Shown here: positions 1-7,645 of the stretch, one piece after another
How positions within the stretch are numbered: the stretch's first letter is position 1
Layout: each line of letters begins with the position of its first letter
Notes under the pieces: model-generated
Told to the model about the DNA's origin: nothing
Databases searched by the model: none
The model's input: only the letters and a program-made list of their open reading frames with translations
Assembly: GCA_937893145.1 (NCBI GenBank)
Contig: CALBJW010000111.1
Location: 1-20,048, forward strand
From: an uncultured Prevotellaceae bacterium
GTDB lineage: Bacteria; Bacteroidota; Bacteroidia; Bacteroidales; Bacteroidaceae
Length of the DNA: 20,048 bases
Direction: 5' to 3'
Made by a program: the position numbers and the translations under genes

Positions 1-218
1 AGCGTGGTTTCATCCCAACTGTTCGCAATGTTCAACTTGAGAATGTGAACTGCAAGAAGAGTAAGTATGGTGCTTACATCGTTGGTCTTGCAGACCAGAC
101 TCAAATCAATGACATCTATGTCAAGAACTGCACATGGACTGGTGTCACTTCTGGTGGCAACCGCATCGAGGGCAAGAGCAAGAAGGTTGTCTTCGAAGAT
201 GTGATTGTTTCGAAGTAA
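1..218 (+). CDS. GH28-like polygalacturonase, C-terminal end (5' truncated by window)
   Basis: Reading from base 3 gives 71 residues ending in TAA at 216-218. The fragment shows the repeated coil pattern of a right-handed parallel beta-helix: VRNVQLENVNCKKS, then GLADQTQINDIYVKNC, then GKSKKVVFEDVIV. This 'IRNI.lenv.c' followed by 'pI.nI...nc' and a 'vtf.dv' ending is what the last coils of Bacteroidetes GH28 pectinases look like. GH28 enzymes hydrolyse alpha-1,4-galacturonan in pectin, usually after export to periplasm or surface. The catalytic Asp residues lie upstream of the window, so activity cannot be judged. Other beta-helix families (for example pectate lyase-like) are possible. The gene converges on cbiB. 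Confidence 0.6.
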   Translation, partial: RGFIPTVRNVQLENVNCKKSKYGAYIVGLADQTQINDIYVKNCTWTGVTSGGNRIEGKSKKVVFEDVIVSK

Positions 219-219
219 T

Positions 220-243
220 ACAAGTTGAGCGAGCTCAACTTGT
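220..243 (+). terminator. Hairpin after the GH28-like gene
   Basis: Arms ACAAGTTGAGC (220-230) and GCTCAACTTGT (233-243) are perfectly complementary over 11 bp with a 2-nt centre. It starts 2 nt after the stop codon. There is no T-run after it, so intrinsic termination is likely but not proven. Confidence 0.5.
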
Positions 244-244
244 A

Positions 245-380
245 AGTGAAAAGTGAATAGTGAAAAGTGAAAAATTTGCTTCCGCAAGAGTATGTCCCAT
301 TGTTATCCCAACTGGAGAGAATACTACTCTTGCACTAATGCGGAAGCAAATTTTTCACTTTTCACTATTCACTTTTCACT
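245..380. repeat. 136-bp near-palindromic repeat element, copy 1
   Basis: Bases 245-286 and 339-380 form a perfect 42-bp inverted repeat around a 52-nt centre. The outer part of each arm is built from tandem GTGAAAA/GTGAATA-type units and the inner part reads AATTTGCTTCCGCA. The element fills the gap between the convergent GH28-like gene and cbiB, ending 2 nt before the cbiB stop codon. Its reverse complement aligns without gaps to the repeat at 12411-12548, including 36 of 50 matches in the centre, so the two are copies of one family. It has no coding capacity; the short reading frame across it is an accident of the repeat. It may be a non-autonomous mobile element, a REP-like element, or a bidirectional terminator. 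Confidence 0.85.
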
Positions 381-382
381 AT

Positions 383-1351
383 TTACAGCATAAGCATCAT
401 CATTCCAACGACCAACAGACATTCTGCTATCAGACATACCCGAATGCTTATTCGCATATCTTCGGTGGTGAACTGCTTTGGATTAACACCTATATATGGT
501 TTATAGAATAACTCGCCGAAATAGTTGTGAGGACCACCAAACTGACAATCAAGTATGCTTGCCAAGGCAGCCTCTGGCCATCCCGAATTGGGCGAAGCAT
601 GTTGCGGACCAAACTTAACCACGAACTTCAGCATCTTCCACAGCGACATCATCTTCACTCTACAAACCACTCCATATATCCACCCAACAAACACCAGGAG
701 AAACGCCGTGATACGAGCAGGAATATAATTGGCAATATCATCTATATGTGCTGCCCAACAACCAAAGTCCTTGTATCGAGCATTCTGATAACCTATCATG
801 GAGTCGAGTGTGTTTATCATCTTGTAGGTAAGCATTCCTGGCACTCCCAACAACAGAAGCCAGAAGAGCGGAGCAATAACACCATCGGAAAGGTTCTCTG
901 CAAGTGTTTCGAGTGCTGCAGTTCTAACCTCCTGTGCCGACAGTTCTGATGTATCTCTACCCACAATTCGTGCCACTTGTTTTCGTCCTTCTTCAAGTGA
1001 ACGGTCAACAGCCTCAAACACCATTCTCACCTCACTGCGGAGTGTCTTTCCCGCCAAGCAATAAAACATGAGGATGGCTCCAACAACTATGCTCAACCAC
1101 AGATTGAAAGAAAGCAAGTACATCAGCAGTTCTGCCATTCCATACACCAAAGCGATGGAGAATATAGCAAACACAGCACCTTTCCTCAACCGATGATTGC
1201 CCTTGTTGAGTCTCTTCTCCCAAAAGGAAATCCACTTTCCGAAATAGACTATCGGATGGGGAAGACTCACAGGGTCACCAAACACGAGGTCGAGCAACCA
1301 TCCCAACAATATAGTCAGGGGGAAAGCTATGAGAAGAAGCATCGAATTCAT
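383..1351 (-). CDS. cbiB: CbiB/CobD adenosylcobinamide-phosphate synthase
   Basis: CbiB is an inner-membrane enzyme that joins adenosylcobyric acid to aminopropanol (phosphate), giving adenosylcobinamide (phosphate), the precursor for nucleotide-loop assembly of cobalamin. At 322 residues the protein has the normal family length. It shows the diagnostic motifs LDSMIGYQNARYKDFG (about 182-197), HIDDIANYIPAR (about 202-213) and HASPNSGWPEAALA (about 251-264), plus several hydrophobic membrane segments. It is the last gene of the B12 uptake operon, 6 nt after the permease stop, so it should be under the same riboswitch. In an uptake operon it points to remodelling or completion of imported corrinoids, or to de novo synthesis with other genes elsewhere. 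The start at 1351 (ATG) is the first in frame; a second Met lies three codons later. Confidence 0.93.
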   Translation of the reverse strand: MNSMLLLIAFPLTILLGWLLDLVFGDPVSLPHPIVYFGKWISFWEKRLNKGNHRLRKGAVFAIFSIALVYGMAELLMYLLSFNLWLSIVVGAILMFYCLAGKTLRSEVRMVFEAVDRSLEEGRKQVARIVGRDTSELSAQEVRTAALETLAENLSDGVIAPLFWLLLLGVPGMLTYKMINTLDSMIGYQNARYKDFGCWAAHIDDIANYIPARITAFLLVFVGWIYGVVCRVKMMSLWKMLKFVVKFGPQHASPNSGWPEAALASILDCQFGGPHNYFGELFYKPYIGVNPKQFTTEDMRISIRVCLIAECLLVVGMMMLML

Positions 1352-1357
1352 AAGTCG

Positions 1358-2365
1358 TTATCTTTTGCACATTATGACATAAAGTATTACTGGTGCTCCA
1401 ATGATTGGAGTCACTGCATTGAGAGGGAGTATCGTGTCGTGAGGCAAGATACAAAGCAGATTGCAGAGCAATGCGATGAGTGAACCCGAAAGGATTGATG
1501 CAGGAAGCAGAAGCTTGTGGTTCTCTGTTCCTATCAGCATTCGAGCAATGTGTGGAGTGGCAAGTCCAAGAAAACTGACAGGTCCGCAGAATGCTGTTGA
1601 TATGGCTGTCAGCACTCCTGTTGAGAGAAGCAGAAGTGTGCGAATGCGAGTGATGTTGAAACCCAAGTTTTGTGCATACTCATCACCCAAAAGCAAGGCA
1701 TTGAGCGGTTTGATGAGCAGAACGGAAATGAGCAGTCCAACAAGTGATATTCCTGCAAACCAAGGCAACTGCTGCAATGTGACATCAGAGAACGAACCCA
1801 TTCCCCACATCACATACGAATGTACATTATCTGCCGATGCAAAGGCGTTCATCAATGATATGAGTGAACCCGTAAGATAACCCACCATGATACCTACGAT
1901 GAGGAGCATCACATTGTTTTTCACTATACTACTCAACGCAAGCAACACACCCATCACAGCCAACGAACCAATGAAAGCAGCCACGATGACTGCAAGCATT
2001 CCTGCCACATGAATATCTGTGCCGAGCATTGAAGCACCCATCACACCACCCGAAAGCAGCATCACTACTGCCACTCCAAGCGAAGCACCATTGGTGATAC
2101 CAAGAATGGATGGTCCTGCAAGTGGGTTACGGAAGGCTGTCTGCAACATCAAACCACTTGCTGCAAGACTTGCTCCACAAAGCAAAGCAGTCACGGTCTG
2201 TGGCAATCGGGACTCAAGCACAATATATGCCCACGATGCCTTGCTCACCTCATTTCCCATAAGGGCATTCAGCACCTCACGGAACGGTATTTCTACCGAA
2301 CCGAGAAAGAGGTTCGAGGCAAACAGAACCACTATCAATATGACAAGTACAACAACGCGTTTCAT
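1358..2365 (-). CDS. btuC: FecCD-family ABC permease, BtuC-like
   Basis: This is the inner-membrane permease of a type II ABC importer for corrinoids (or siderophores, by family alone). The 335 residues are the usual size for the FecCD/BtuC family, with about ten hydrophobic helices. The family motifs are visible: ESRLPQTVTALLCGASLAAS near 51-70, QTAFRNPLAGPSILGITNGA near 75-94, and GPVSFLGLATPHIAR near 262-276, which holds the cytoplasmic coupling region that contacts the ATPase. The ATG at 2365 lies one base after the stop of the binding-protein gene, so the two are translationally close. B12 specificity rests on context (riboswitch, BtuB/BtuG-like neighbours, cbiB). The partner ATPase BtuD is not in the window. 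Confidence 0.9.
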   Translation of the reverse strand: MKRVVVLVILIVVLFASNLFLGSVEIPFREVLNALMGNEVSKASWAYIVLESRLPQTVTALLCGASLAASGLMLQTAFRNPLAGPSILGITNGASLGVAVVMLLSGGVMGASMLGTDIHVAGMLAVIVAAFIGSLAVMGVLLALSSIVKNNVMLLIVGIMVGYLTGSLISLMNAFASADNVHSYVMWGMGSFSDVTLQQLPWFAGISLVGLLISVLLIKPLNALLLGDEYAQNLGFNITRIRTLLLLSTGVLTAISTAFCGPVSFLGLATPHIARMLIGTENHKLLLPASILSGSLIALLCNLLCILPHDTILPLNAVTPIIGAPVILYVIMCKR

Positions 2366-2366
2366 T

Positions 2367-3494
2367 TTATTTCAAATGTACAAAGTATCTGAGTTTATAA
2401 TCAGGAAGAAGTTCTGGGTGGAATATCTTCACATAGTCCTTCAACAGGCGATTAGGATGGAATGGTGTCTCTTCATAGAATGGCACAACATTCGTATTGC
2501 AAGCATAGATATTACGATTCTTGAACGCAGCCATCTTTGAATAGTTGGTGTAGTCACGAGCTATCTCATCGTATGTTTTGTCAGTTGCCTGATTGTACTT
2601 TACCACCCAATATTCTGCATCTATCGCCTTGTCAAAGACTACCTCTGGGTCGAGTGGCACACTACCACTCTCTGTGCGTTCCTTAAATATATAATCGGAA
2701 GAGGCATCAGCAAGCAATCGTCCTACCGTACTATTGCCTCCTGGCACATACCACGAATTACCGAACTTGAGGTCCGTAACCACTGTTGGCTTGTCCTTTG
2801 CCTCTGCTGCAAGGGCTTTCAGTTCGTTGTATTCTGTTTCTACTTCTTCAAACAATGCAGCTGCTTCTTCGTCTTTTCCGAAGAGCAGTCCATAAAACTT
2901 AACCCATTCAGCACGACCAAGAGCCGAAGTCTCCATGTAGTCGGCACACTCAATGATAGGAATGCCCAACTTACCAAGTCTGCCATACGAACCACTGTTC
3001 TGGAATGGAGAAAGAAGAATGGCATCAGGAGAGAGTTCGATGATTGCCTCAATATTTGGATTCATGCTCTCACCAATATCTGCAACCTTACCCAACTTGC
3101 AATCCTTCTGCAACTTCTCAATATCAATATACTGCAAGTCGCACACTCCCTTTATTGCGGAATAAGCTCCAATCTCATCCACCAACGAACAATGGACCGA
3201 AGTATAAACCACGCTATTAGTCAGAGGCACACGAACCACATCGCCCTCAGGAAGATTATCAGGCATCTCAGCACCTCGTGCCACAAGCACATACGAATGC
3301 AGCACACTCGTACTATCCCAAGGATTGCGTATCTGGGCATATACATAACCATCACACTGCTTCAAACTAAGCAAGTCTGCATACTGCATCTCAACGGAAG
3401 TGCCTTTAGCCTCCTCCGCTGTCTTGTTTGCCACTTTACAAGCACTCAACAAGAGTACAGCAAGCAACAAAAATATATCTTTTGTTCTTCTCAT
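2367..3494 (-). CDS. btuF: ABC-importer substrate-binding lipoprotein, BtuF-like
   Basis: This is the periplasmic binding protein that would deliver cobamide from the outer-membrane receptor to the BtuC-like permease. The ATG at 3494 was chosen because the longer frame starts at a TTG two codons upstream; from ATG the protein has 375 residues. A lipoprotein signal peptide ends in LLLSAC (Cys about 19). The body has the two-lobed class III fold pattern: DEIGAYSAIKGVCD, then NIEAIIELSPDAILLS and IPIIECADYME before the long linking helix, then WVVKYNQ and AFKNRNIYACNT in the second lobe. It sits between the TonB receptor and the permease. Substrate assignment to B12 comes from the operon, since the same family also binds heme and siderophores. 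Confidence 0.87.
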   Translation of the reverse strand: MRRTKDIFLLLAVLLLSACKVANKTAEEAKGTSVEMQYADLLSLKQCDGYVYAQIRNPWDSTSVLHSYVLVARGAEMPDNLPEGDVVRVPLTNSVVYTSVHCSLVDEIGAYSAIKGVCDLQYIDIEKLQKDCKLGKVADIGESMNPNIEAIIELSPDAILLSPFQNSGSYGRLGKLGIPIIECADYMETSALGRAEWVKFYGLLFGKDEEAAALFEEVETEYNELKALAAEAKDKPTVVTDLKFGNSWYVPGGNSTVGRLLADASSDYIFKERTESGSVPLDPEVVFDKAIDAEYWVVKYNQATDKTYDEIARDYTNYSKMAAFKNRNIYACNTNVVPFYEETPFHPNRLLKDYVKIFHPELLPDYKLRYFVHLK

Positions 3495-3501
3495 ATCCAA
3501 T

Positions 3502-3565
3502 AAACAGATAAACCTATAAACCTATAAACCTATAAACCTATAAACCTATAAACCCATAAGCCCAT
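3502..3565. repeat. 8-bp tandem repeat, about 8 units
   Basis: Five perfect AAACCTAT units (3510-3549) are flanked by one degenerate unit on the left (AAACAGAT) and two on the right (AAACCCAT, AAGCCCAT). The array occupies almost the whole spacer between the btuB-like stop and the btuF-like start. On the coding strand it reads as repeated ATAGGTTT. It holds no gene or clear hairpin. A short-unit array like this can change copy number and so alter spacer length inside the operon mRNA. Confidence 0.9.
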
Positions 3566-3568
3566 AAA

Positions 3569-5614
3569 CTAAAACCTAACAGTCAGATACACCTCATAAT
3601 TCCTTCCTGGCATAGGATGTGAAAGCACTGTCACATATTCCGATCCAAACAGATTATTCACAACGCCCTTGATAGAACCTTCTGCCATAGACCAACGGAA
3701 GGTCTTTTCCAATGAGATGTCACTCATGTAATATGGTTTCAAACGACCAGTGATGTAGTTCACCTCATTACTTGTTGTAGTAAATCGTTCACTGTAATGA
3801 TTCCACTGATAACCAAACTTCCATGTCTTCCACTCAAGTCGAGCATTCACATTTCCCGAACGAACAGGCACATAACAAAGTTGCTTACCATAACTTGCAT
3901 CGTTCGAATTGAACTTCTCACCCATATTCTTCGAAGGAGTCCAAGCGAAATTGCCCGTAGCACTCAACTTCAATTCCTTTGCAAGCATCACACTTGCAGA
4001 GAGCATTGCCTCAATGCCATAATTATGCACTTTCTTCACATTCGACGGTTCCCAGAAACCCTTCATGTTTGGTGTCCAGAGAATCCAATCGGAGATATAC
4101 GAATCGAAGAAGGTAAAACCTCCCCTAACCCCTCCAAAGGAGGGGAATCCCTTCCGGATGGCATCACCCCTCCTTTGGAGGGGCAGGGGGAGGTTCCATT
4201 CCAATCCCACATCATAAGTGAAACCCTTCTCCGCCTTCAAATCCGGGTTGCCACCAGGTTGGAAGTAAAGGTCGTCCATCGAAGGATAACGGTAGTTTCG
4301 TGCCATTGATGCCTTCAACACAAGGTTCATAGGCTTATAAAGAATGACATCTGTAAAGAGTGCAGGTATAGGCATTGCAACCTTCTCGCCATGCATCTCC
4401 TCTCTAACGACAGCAGCTAACGAGAAGATGTTTATTGGTCGCCAACGAGCCTGAACATTCACATCTGCATCCACTCGACCTTTATTGAAGTTATCGCCGA
4501 TATGAAATGGACTCATATCACTACTCTTCACATGATTGTAATATGCCGAAGCACCAGTCTGCAACAACCATTTATCACTCAAATACCAATCGGCATCAGC
4601 TTTCACAAACCCTGTATTTGTGCAGCTTTCAGACATGGTGATGTTGTTCTGCTGTCCATCGCGAGTAGTATAATAATGATAGTTCACATCACCATAAACA
4701 TAACCACCTTTCACAGCAAGTTTCCAAGCATCACGAGTATGGTCCCACGAAAGGACAGAACGCACGTTATTCTGCTTGTGTTCGTTCTTGAAACTTGTTC
4801 CCTCCTTATAATCTACCGAAAGGAAAGGAAGTCCACGCTTCGAATAATTGTACCATAGGTTAAGTCCAAACTTATCACCATTCTCGGTGTCATAATACAA
4901 CTCTTGCAAAGCATGAACATCATCGAAATAACCACTCTTGTTGCGTTCTATAGGATGGTACGAATCCACGATGTTTCCTTCATCATCAAACACATCAGTC
5001 TTCTTGTCGTAATTCCTGTACTTGTACTCATTCTTCGACTTCGAATAAACCAAACGAGTTGATGAAGTCCATCCATCATTCTTGTAAGTGAGACGAAGGA
5101 ACTGGTCGTATGTATCAAACGAACCAAATCCCTGCACATACTGAAAATGGAGCCCCTCCTGTACAACAGGTTTTGTCAACAGTTCCACTGCTCCACCAAG
5201 TCCACCACCTGTCAAGTTGATTGATGATGCTCCATGATAAAGGTTTGTCTCATCCACGAAGTATGCAGGGATAGTTGAGAAGTCAACCGTTCCAAGCATA
5301 GGCGAATTGATTCGCATTCCGTTCCACATCACTTGTGTATGCGAAGGACTTGTACCTCTAAACTCTGCAGTGCTTTCCGTTGCCCTTCCATAACTCTTGA
5401 TGAACAAGGTGGAGTTCTTCGACAGAATATCACCCATCGACAAAGATATATTGTCATGCAGAATGAGTGTGTCGATGGTGGTCTTCACCACTCCCACATC
5501 CTTCAACTTACGATTTGCCACCACCTGCACATCATCAAGATGCATATAGTGGTCTTCCTGTGCAAAAAGATGCATAGGAAGCAATAAGGTTAATATGTAT
5601 AATGCCTTTCTCAA
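3569..5614 (-). CDS. btuB: TonB-dependent outer-membrane receptor, BtuB-like
   Basis: A TonB-dependent transporter that should import cobamides across the outer membrane. Signal peptide about 1-19 (ends LFAQ); plug domain about 26-155, with a likely TonB box near HLDDVQVVA and plug motifs FRGTSPSHTQVMWNGMRIN and GGGLGGAVELL; then a 22-strand-type barrel with the NPDLKAEKG motif near 456-464 and the terminal YEVYLTVRF ending in Phe. Length 681 is typical. The start must be TTG at 5614: the upstream in-frame codon is a stop, and only this start keeps the signal peptide. The TTG overlaps the TGA of the btuG-like gene (TTGA), suggesting translational coupling. Residues 474-499 come from an in-frame palindromic DNA element (4117-4195) that looks inserted between two barrel strands. 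Confidence 0.9.
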   Translation of the reverse strand: MRKALYILTLLLPMHLFAQEDHYMHLDDVQVVANRKLKDVGVVKTTIDTLILHDNISLSMGDILSKNSTLFIKSYGRATESTAEFRGTSPSHTQVMWNGMRINSPMLGTVDFSTIPAYFVDETNLYHGASSINLTGGGLGGAVELLTKPVVQEGLHFQYVQGFGSFDTYDQFLRLTYKNDGWTSSTRLVYSKSKNEYKYRNYDKKTDVFDDEGNIVDSYHPIERNKSGYFDDVHALQELYYDTENGDKFGLNLWYNYSKRGLPFLSVDYKEGTSFKNEHKQNNVRSVLSWDHTRDAWKLAVKGGYVYGDVNYHYYTTRDGQQNNITMSESCTNTGFVKADADWYLSDKWLLQTGASAYYNHVKSSDMSPFHIGDNFNKGRVDADVNVQARWRPINIFSLAAVVREEMHGEKVAMPIPALFTDVILYKPMNLVLKASMARNYRYPSMDDLYFQPGGNPDLKAEKGFTYDVGLEWNLPLPLQRRGDAIRKGFPSFGGVRGGFTFFDSYISDWILWTPNMKGFWEPSNVKKVHNYGIEAMLSASVMLAKELKLSATGNFAWTPSKNMGEKFNSNDASYGKQLCYVPVRSGNVNARLEWKTWKFGYQWNHYSERFTTTSNEVNYITGRLKPYYMSDISLEKTFRWSMAEGSIKGVVNNLFGSEYVTVLSHPMPGRNYEVYLTVRF
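4117..4195. repeat. 79-bp palindromic element inside the btuB-like gene
   Basis: Left arm 4117-4145 and right arm 4167-4195 are inverted copies matching at 26 of 29 positions, around a 21-nt centre. Each arm itself contains the palindrome CCCCTCCAAAGGAGGGG. The C/G-rich composition stands out sharply from the surrounding gene. In the receptor it encodes LPLPLQRRGDAI followed by RKGFPSFGGVRGG, low-complexity sequence unlike barrel strands, yet the frame stays open on both sides. Read without it, the flanks (GLEW and FTFFDSYISDW) would make an ordinary strand-turn-strand. This looks like a repeat inserted in frame. Confidence 0.85.
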
Positions 5615-7632
5615 TGTTTAATTCTCCAGATTCCGTAAACCTCAGTACTTATCTCACCAAGATTAGGTGAATATCCTGTCTGTCCTGTCTGTACCTTCAC
5701 AAAGTTGATATGAGGCAGATTTGCAGGTGAGCCATCGGCTTTGACAGCATTACTTATCTTGTAGTAGCCCATTGCCTTTCCTGGCAAGAACTTGCCGTAT
5801 GTCTTATAATCAGAACCGTCATTATCAGCATATCCCCACTCGAAAGGTGGTTCTAAAGTATAACCATCTTCGTAGGTATGGGTATCTTTGAGTCTTGAAC
5901 CATAATAGGTGTGATACTCCCTACCATCCTCATCAACCTCAGTAGGAATCCAGTCCTGCCAATACGAGTCCTTCTTGTTCCAAGCACTCATATAAGGGAT
6001 GATGCCGGAACCTCCGAGATTGTCCTTCCATTCTATATCCGACTGTGGAACGGTAGGTTTGTAATATGTTATAGCATAGTTGAGCGTTTCGTTCTCCGTG
6101 CCGTACTCACTACCCTTCAATTCATACCATGTGTCATTAGGGATTCCATCACCATTATCATCCTTGCTTACCCAGATGATACCCGGTTCTGACTGATAAC
6201 TATAAGGATTGCCTTTGATGGCTATGTCATAGTCTCCATCACTGTTCTCAACATTCTGGTCGAACCCTGCAACCACATATCCGCCCTGACCACCAAGACT
6301 AACCATTTGCTGGCGTTTCCAATGTGCAAGAACCGAGTCACAAGCCTCCTGCATCGTTGCCCCATCGCGGATGAAGTCACCCACCACGGTGTATCCATTG
6401 ACCTGATGACCAGGTGCAGGCATATACTCAAATACCTTGTTCACAAGCAAACTGCGAAGCTTAGCGTCGTAGTCCACCTCCTCCGGTTCATCAGGAATAA
6501 CGGTGTTGGATGCCGAATTGCTGAAAGCAAAACCATTAGGTGTAATACCTACCCTGAACTCATCAACGAGTACTCCGTCCGAAGTGTATCTGTACACCAC
6601 ACCCGACTGTCGATAATCCACAGCATCGCCAACATATATGTCACCATTCTTAGGGTCAACACCTATTGAGTAAAGTTTGTGTCTTGTGCCGTTATCATCT
6701 ACTGGTGCCTTGATGAAAGGAACGGAAGGCATAGCCTTGTCATTCACGCTCATGCGGTATATGTCATTATTGATAATATATACTACATCAGCCTTTCCGT
6801 TGAGTGCAATCTGCACATTAGCCTCATCTTCCTGAAGCACTTGGTCCACTTCAACCGTTCTTGTCTTAGCATCAATACGGTATAGGTGAGGATGTTCATT
6901 CAGGAAGGACTCGCCTCCACTCGAATAACCTCCATCGGTGATAACCCACAGTTTTCCATTTTTGTCAAGTTTCATTGACTTTGGTTGCCAGCTCGACAAG
7001 ATGATTGAATCGCATAACACATCCTTCTTGGTGTCGATCACAAGAATCTTATTGCTGTACGACCAACAGTTCACAAACACCTCAGAGCCAAACTGCACCA
7101 TCTCTTCCGTAGAACAGTAGCCCAAATTCGCCACCTGGCTTACATCTATAGCACCTTTGTACGCGAAAGTCTTTGGATTAAAAACATTGATGTAATGCGA
7201 ATAAAGGTCGGTCACATAAGCCTTCGAATCATCCACTACATGCACATATCGAGGATTGATGATTTTGGTGTCAGCTGTGGCGTTGATCTGTGCTTTCACC
7301 TTGAAGGTCTTGGAGTCTATGCCCCAAACTACTCCTGAGTTCTCCACTGCAATATATGCAGTCTCACCATACACAAGGATGCTCTGTCCCGTATCGCCAA
7401 GTTTACGATCATTCACACGCTTGAACACTCCATTTTCCACAGTCTTTGTGGTTGGATTGTAGTACGAAAGCGAAGAATTGCCAGAGTTGAAATTACCCTC
7501 ACAGAGCACAAAAACACCGCTTTCCGCACTCTGTACTTCCTCTTCTGAGCCACCTACCTCTGAAGCAGTACATGCCACTACCAGTAATGAAACTGATAGT
7601 AGCATGTACGCATATAGTCGTCTGATAATCAT
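5611..7632 (-). CDS. btuG: BtuG-like beta-propeller surface lipoprotein fused to a second domain
   Basis: BtuG proteins are surface lipoproteins that bind cobalamin tightly and cap BtuB in Bacteroides. Here the ATG at 7632 gives 673 residues (a TTG three codons upstream is less likely). The lipobox VVAC places the lipid Cys at about 21, followed by an acidic stretch (SEEE) suited to surface display. Residues about 38-372 carry repeated propeller blades of the YncE/DUF5074 type (for example GVFVLCEGNFNSGNSSLSYY, then IYVGDAVDYRQSGVVYRY). Residues about 397-673 form a different domain with WVSKDDNGDGIPNDTWYELKG, a DxNxDG-type calcium loop, and aromatic-rich segments. In other Bacteroidales, as I recall, this second domain is often a separate B12-operon protein; that is unverified. 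The stop overlaps the receptor start. Confidence 0.85.
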   Translation of the reverse strand: MIIRRLYAYMLLSVSLLVVACTASEVGGSEEEVQSAESGVFVLCEGNFNSGNSSLSYYNPTTKTVENGVFKRVNDRKLGDTGQSILVYGETAYIAVENSGVVWGIDSKTFKVKAQINATADTKIINPRYVHVVDDSKAYVTDLYSHYINVFNPKTFAYKGAIDVSQVANLGYCSTEEMVQFGSEVFVNCWSYSNKILVIDTKKDVLCDSIILSSWQPKSMKLDKNGKLWVITDGGYSSGGESFLNEHPHLYRIDAKTRTVEVDQVLQEDEANVQIALNGKADVVYIINNDIYRMSVNDKAMPSVPFIKAPVDDNGTRHKLYSIGVDPKNGDIYVGDAVDYRQSGVVYRYTSDGVLVDEFRVGITPNGFAFSNSASNTVIPDEPEEVDYDAKLRSLLVNKVFEYMPAPGHQVNGYTVVGDFIRDGATMQEACDSVLAHWKRQQMVSLGGQGGYVVAGFDQNVENSDGDYDIAIKGNPYSYQSEPGIIWVSKDDNGDGIPNDTWYELKGSEYGTENETLNYAITYYKPTVPQSDIEWKDNLGGSGIIPYMSAWNKKDSYWQDWIPTEVDEDGREYHTYYGSRLKDTHTYEDGYTLEPPFEWGYADNDGSDYKTYGKFLPGKAMGYYKISNAVKADGSPANLPHINFVKVQTGQTGYSPNLGEISTEVYGIWRIKH

Positions 7633-7645
7633 GTGTCGCAAGATA

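Noticed and set aside
260..511. Plus-strand open frame of 83 codons across the repeat and the end of cbiB
   Set aside because: Half of it is the near-palindromic repeat and the rest is antisense to cbiB; no sign of selection as a protein.
3502..3565. Possible CRISPR array
   Set aside because: Units are 8 bp and contiguous with no spacers, so this is a simple tandem repeat.
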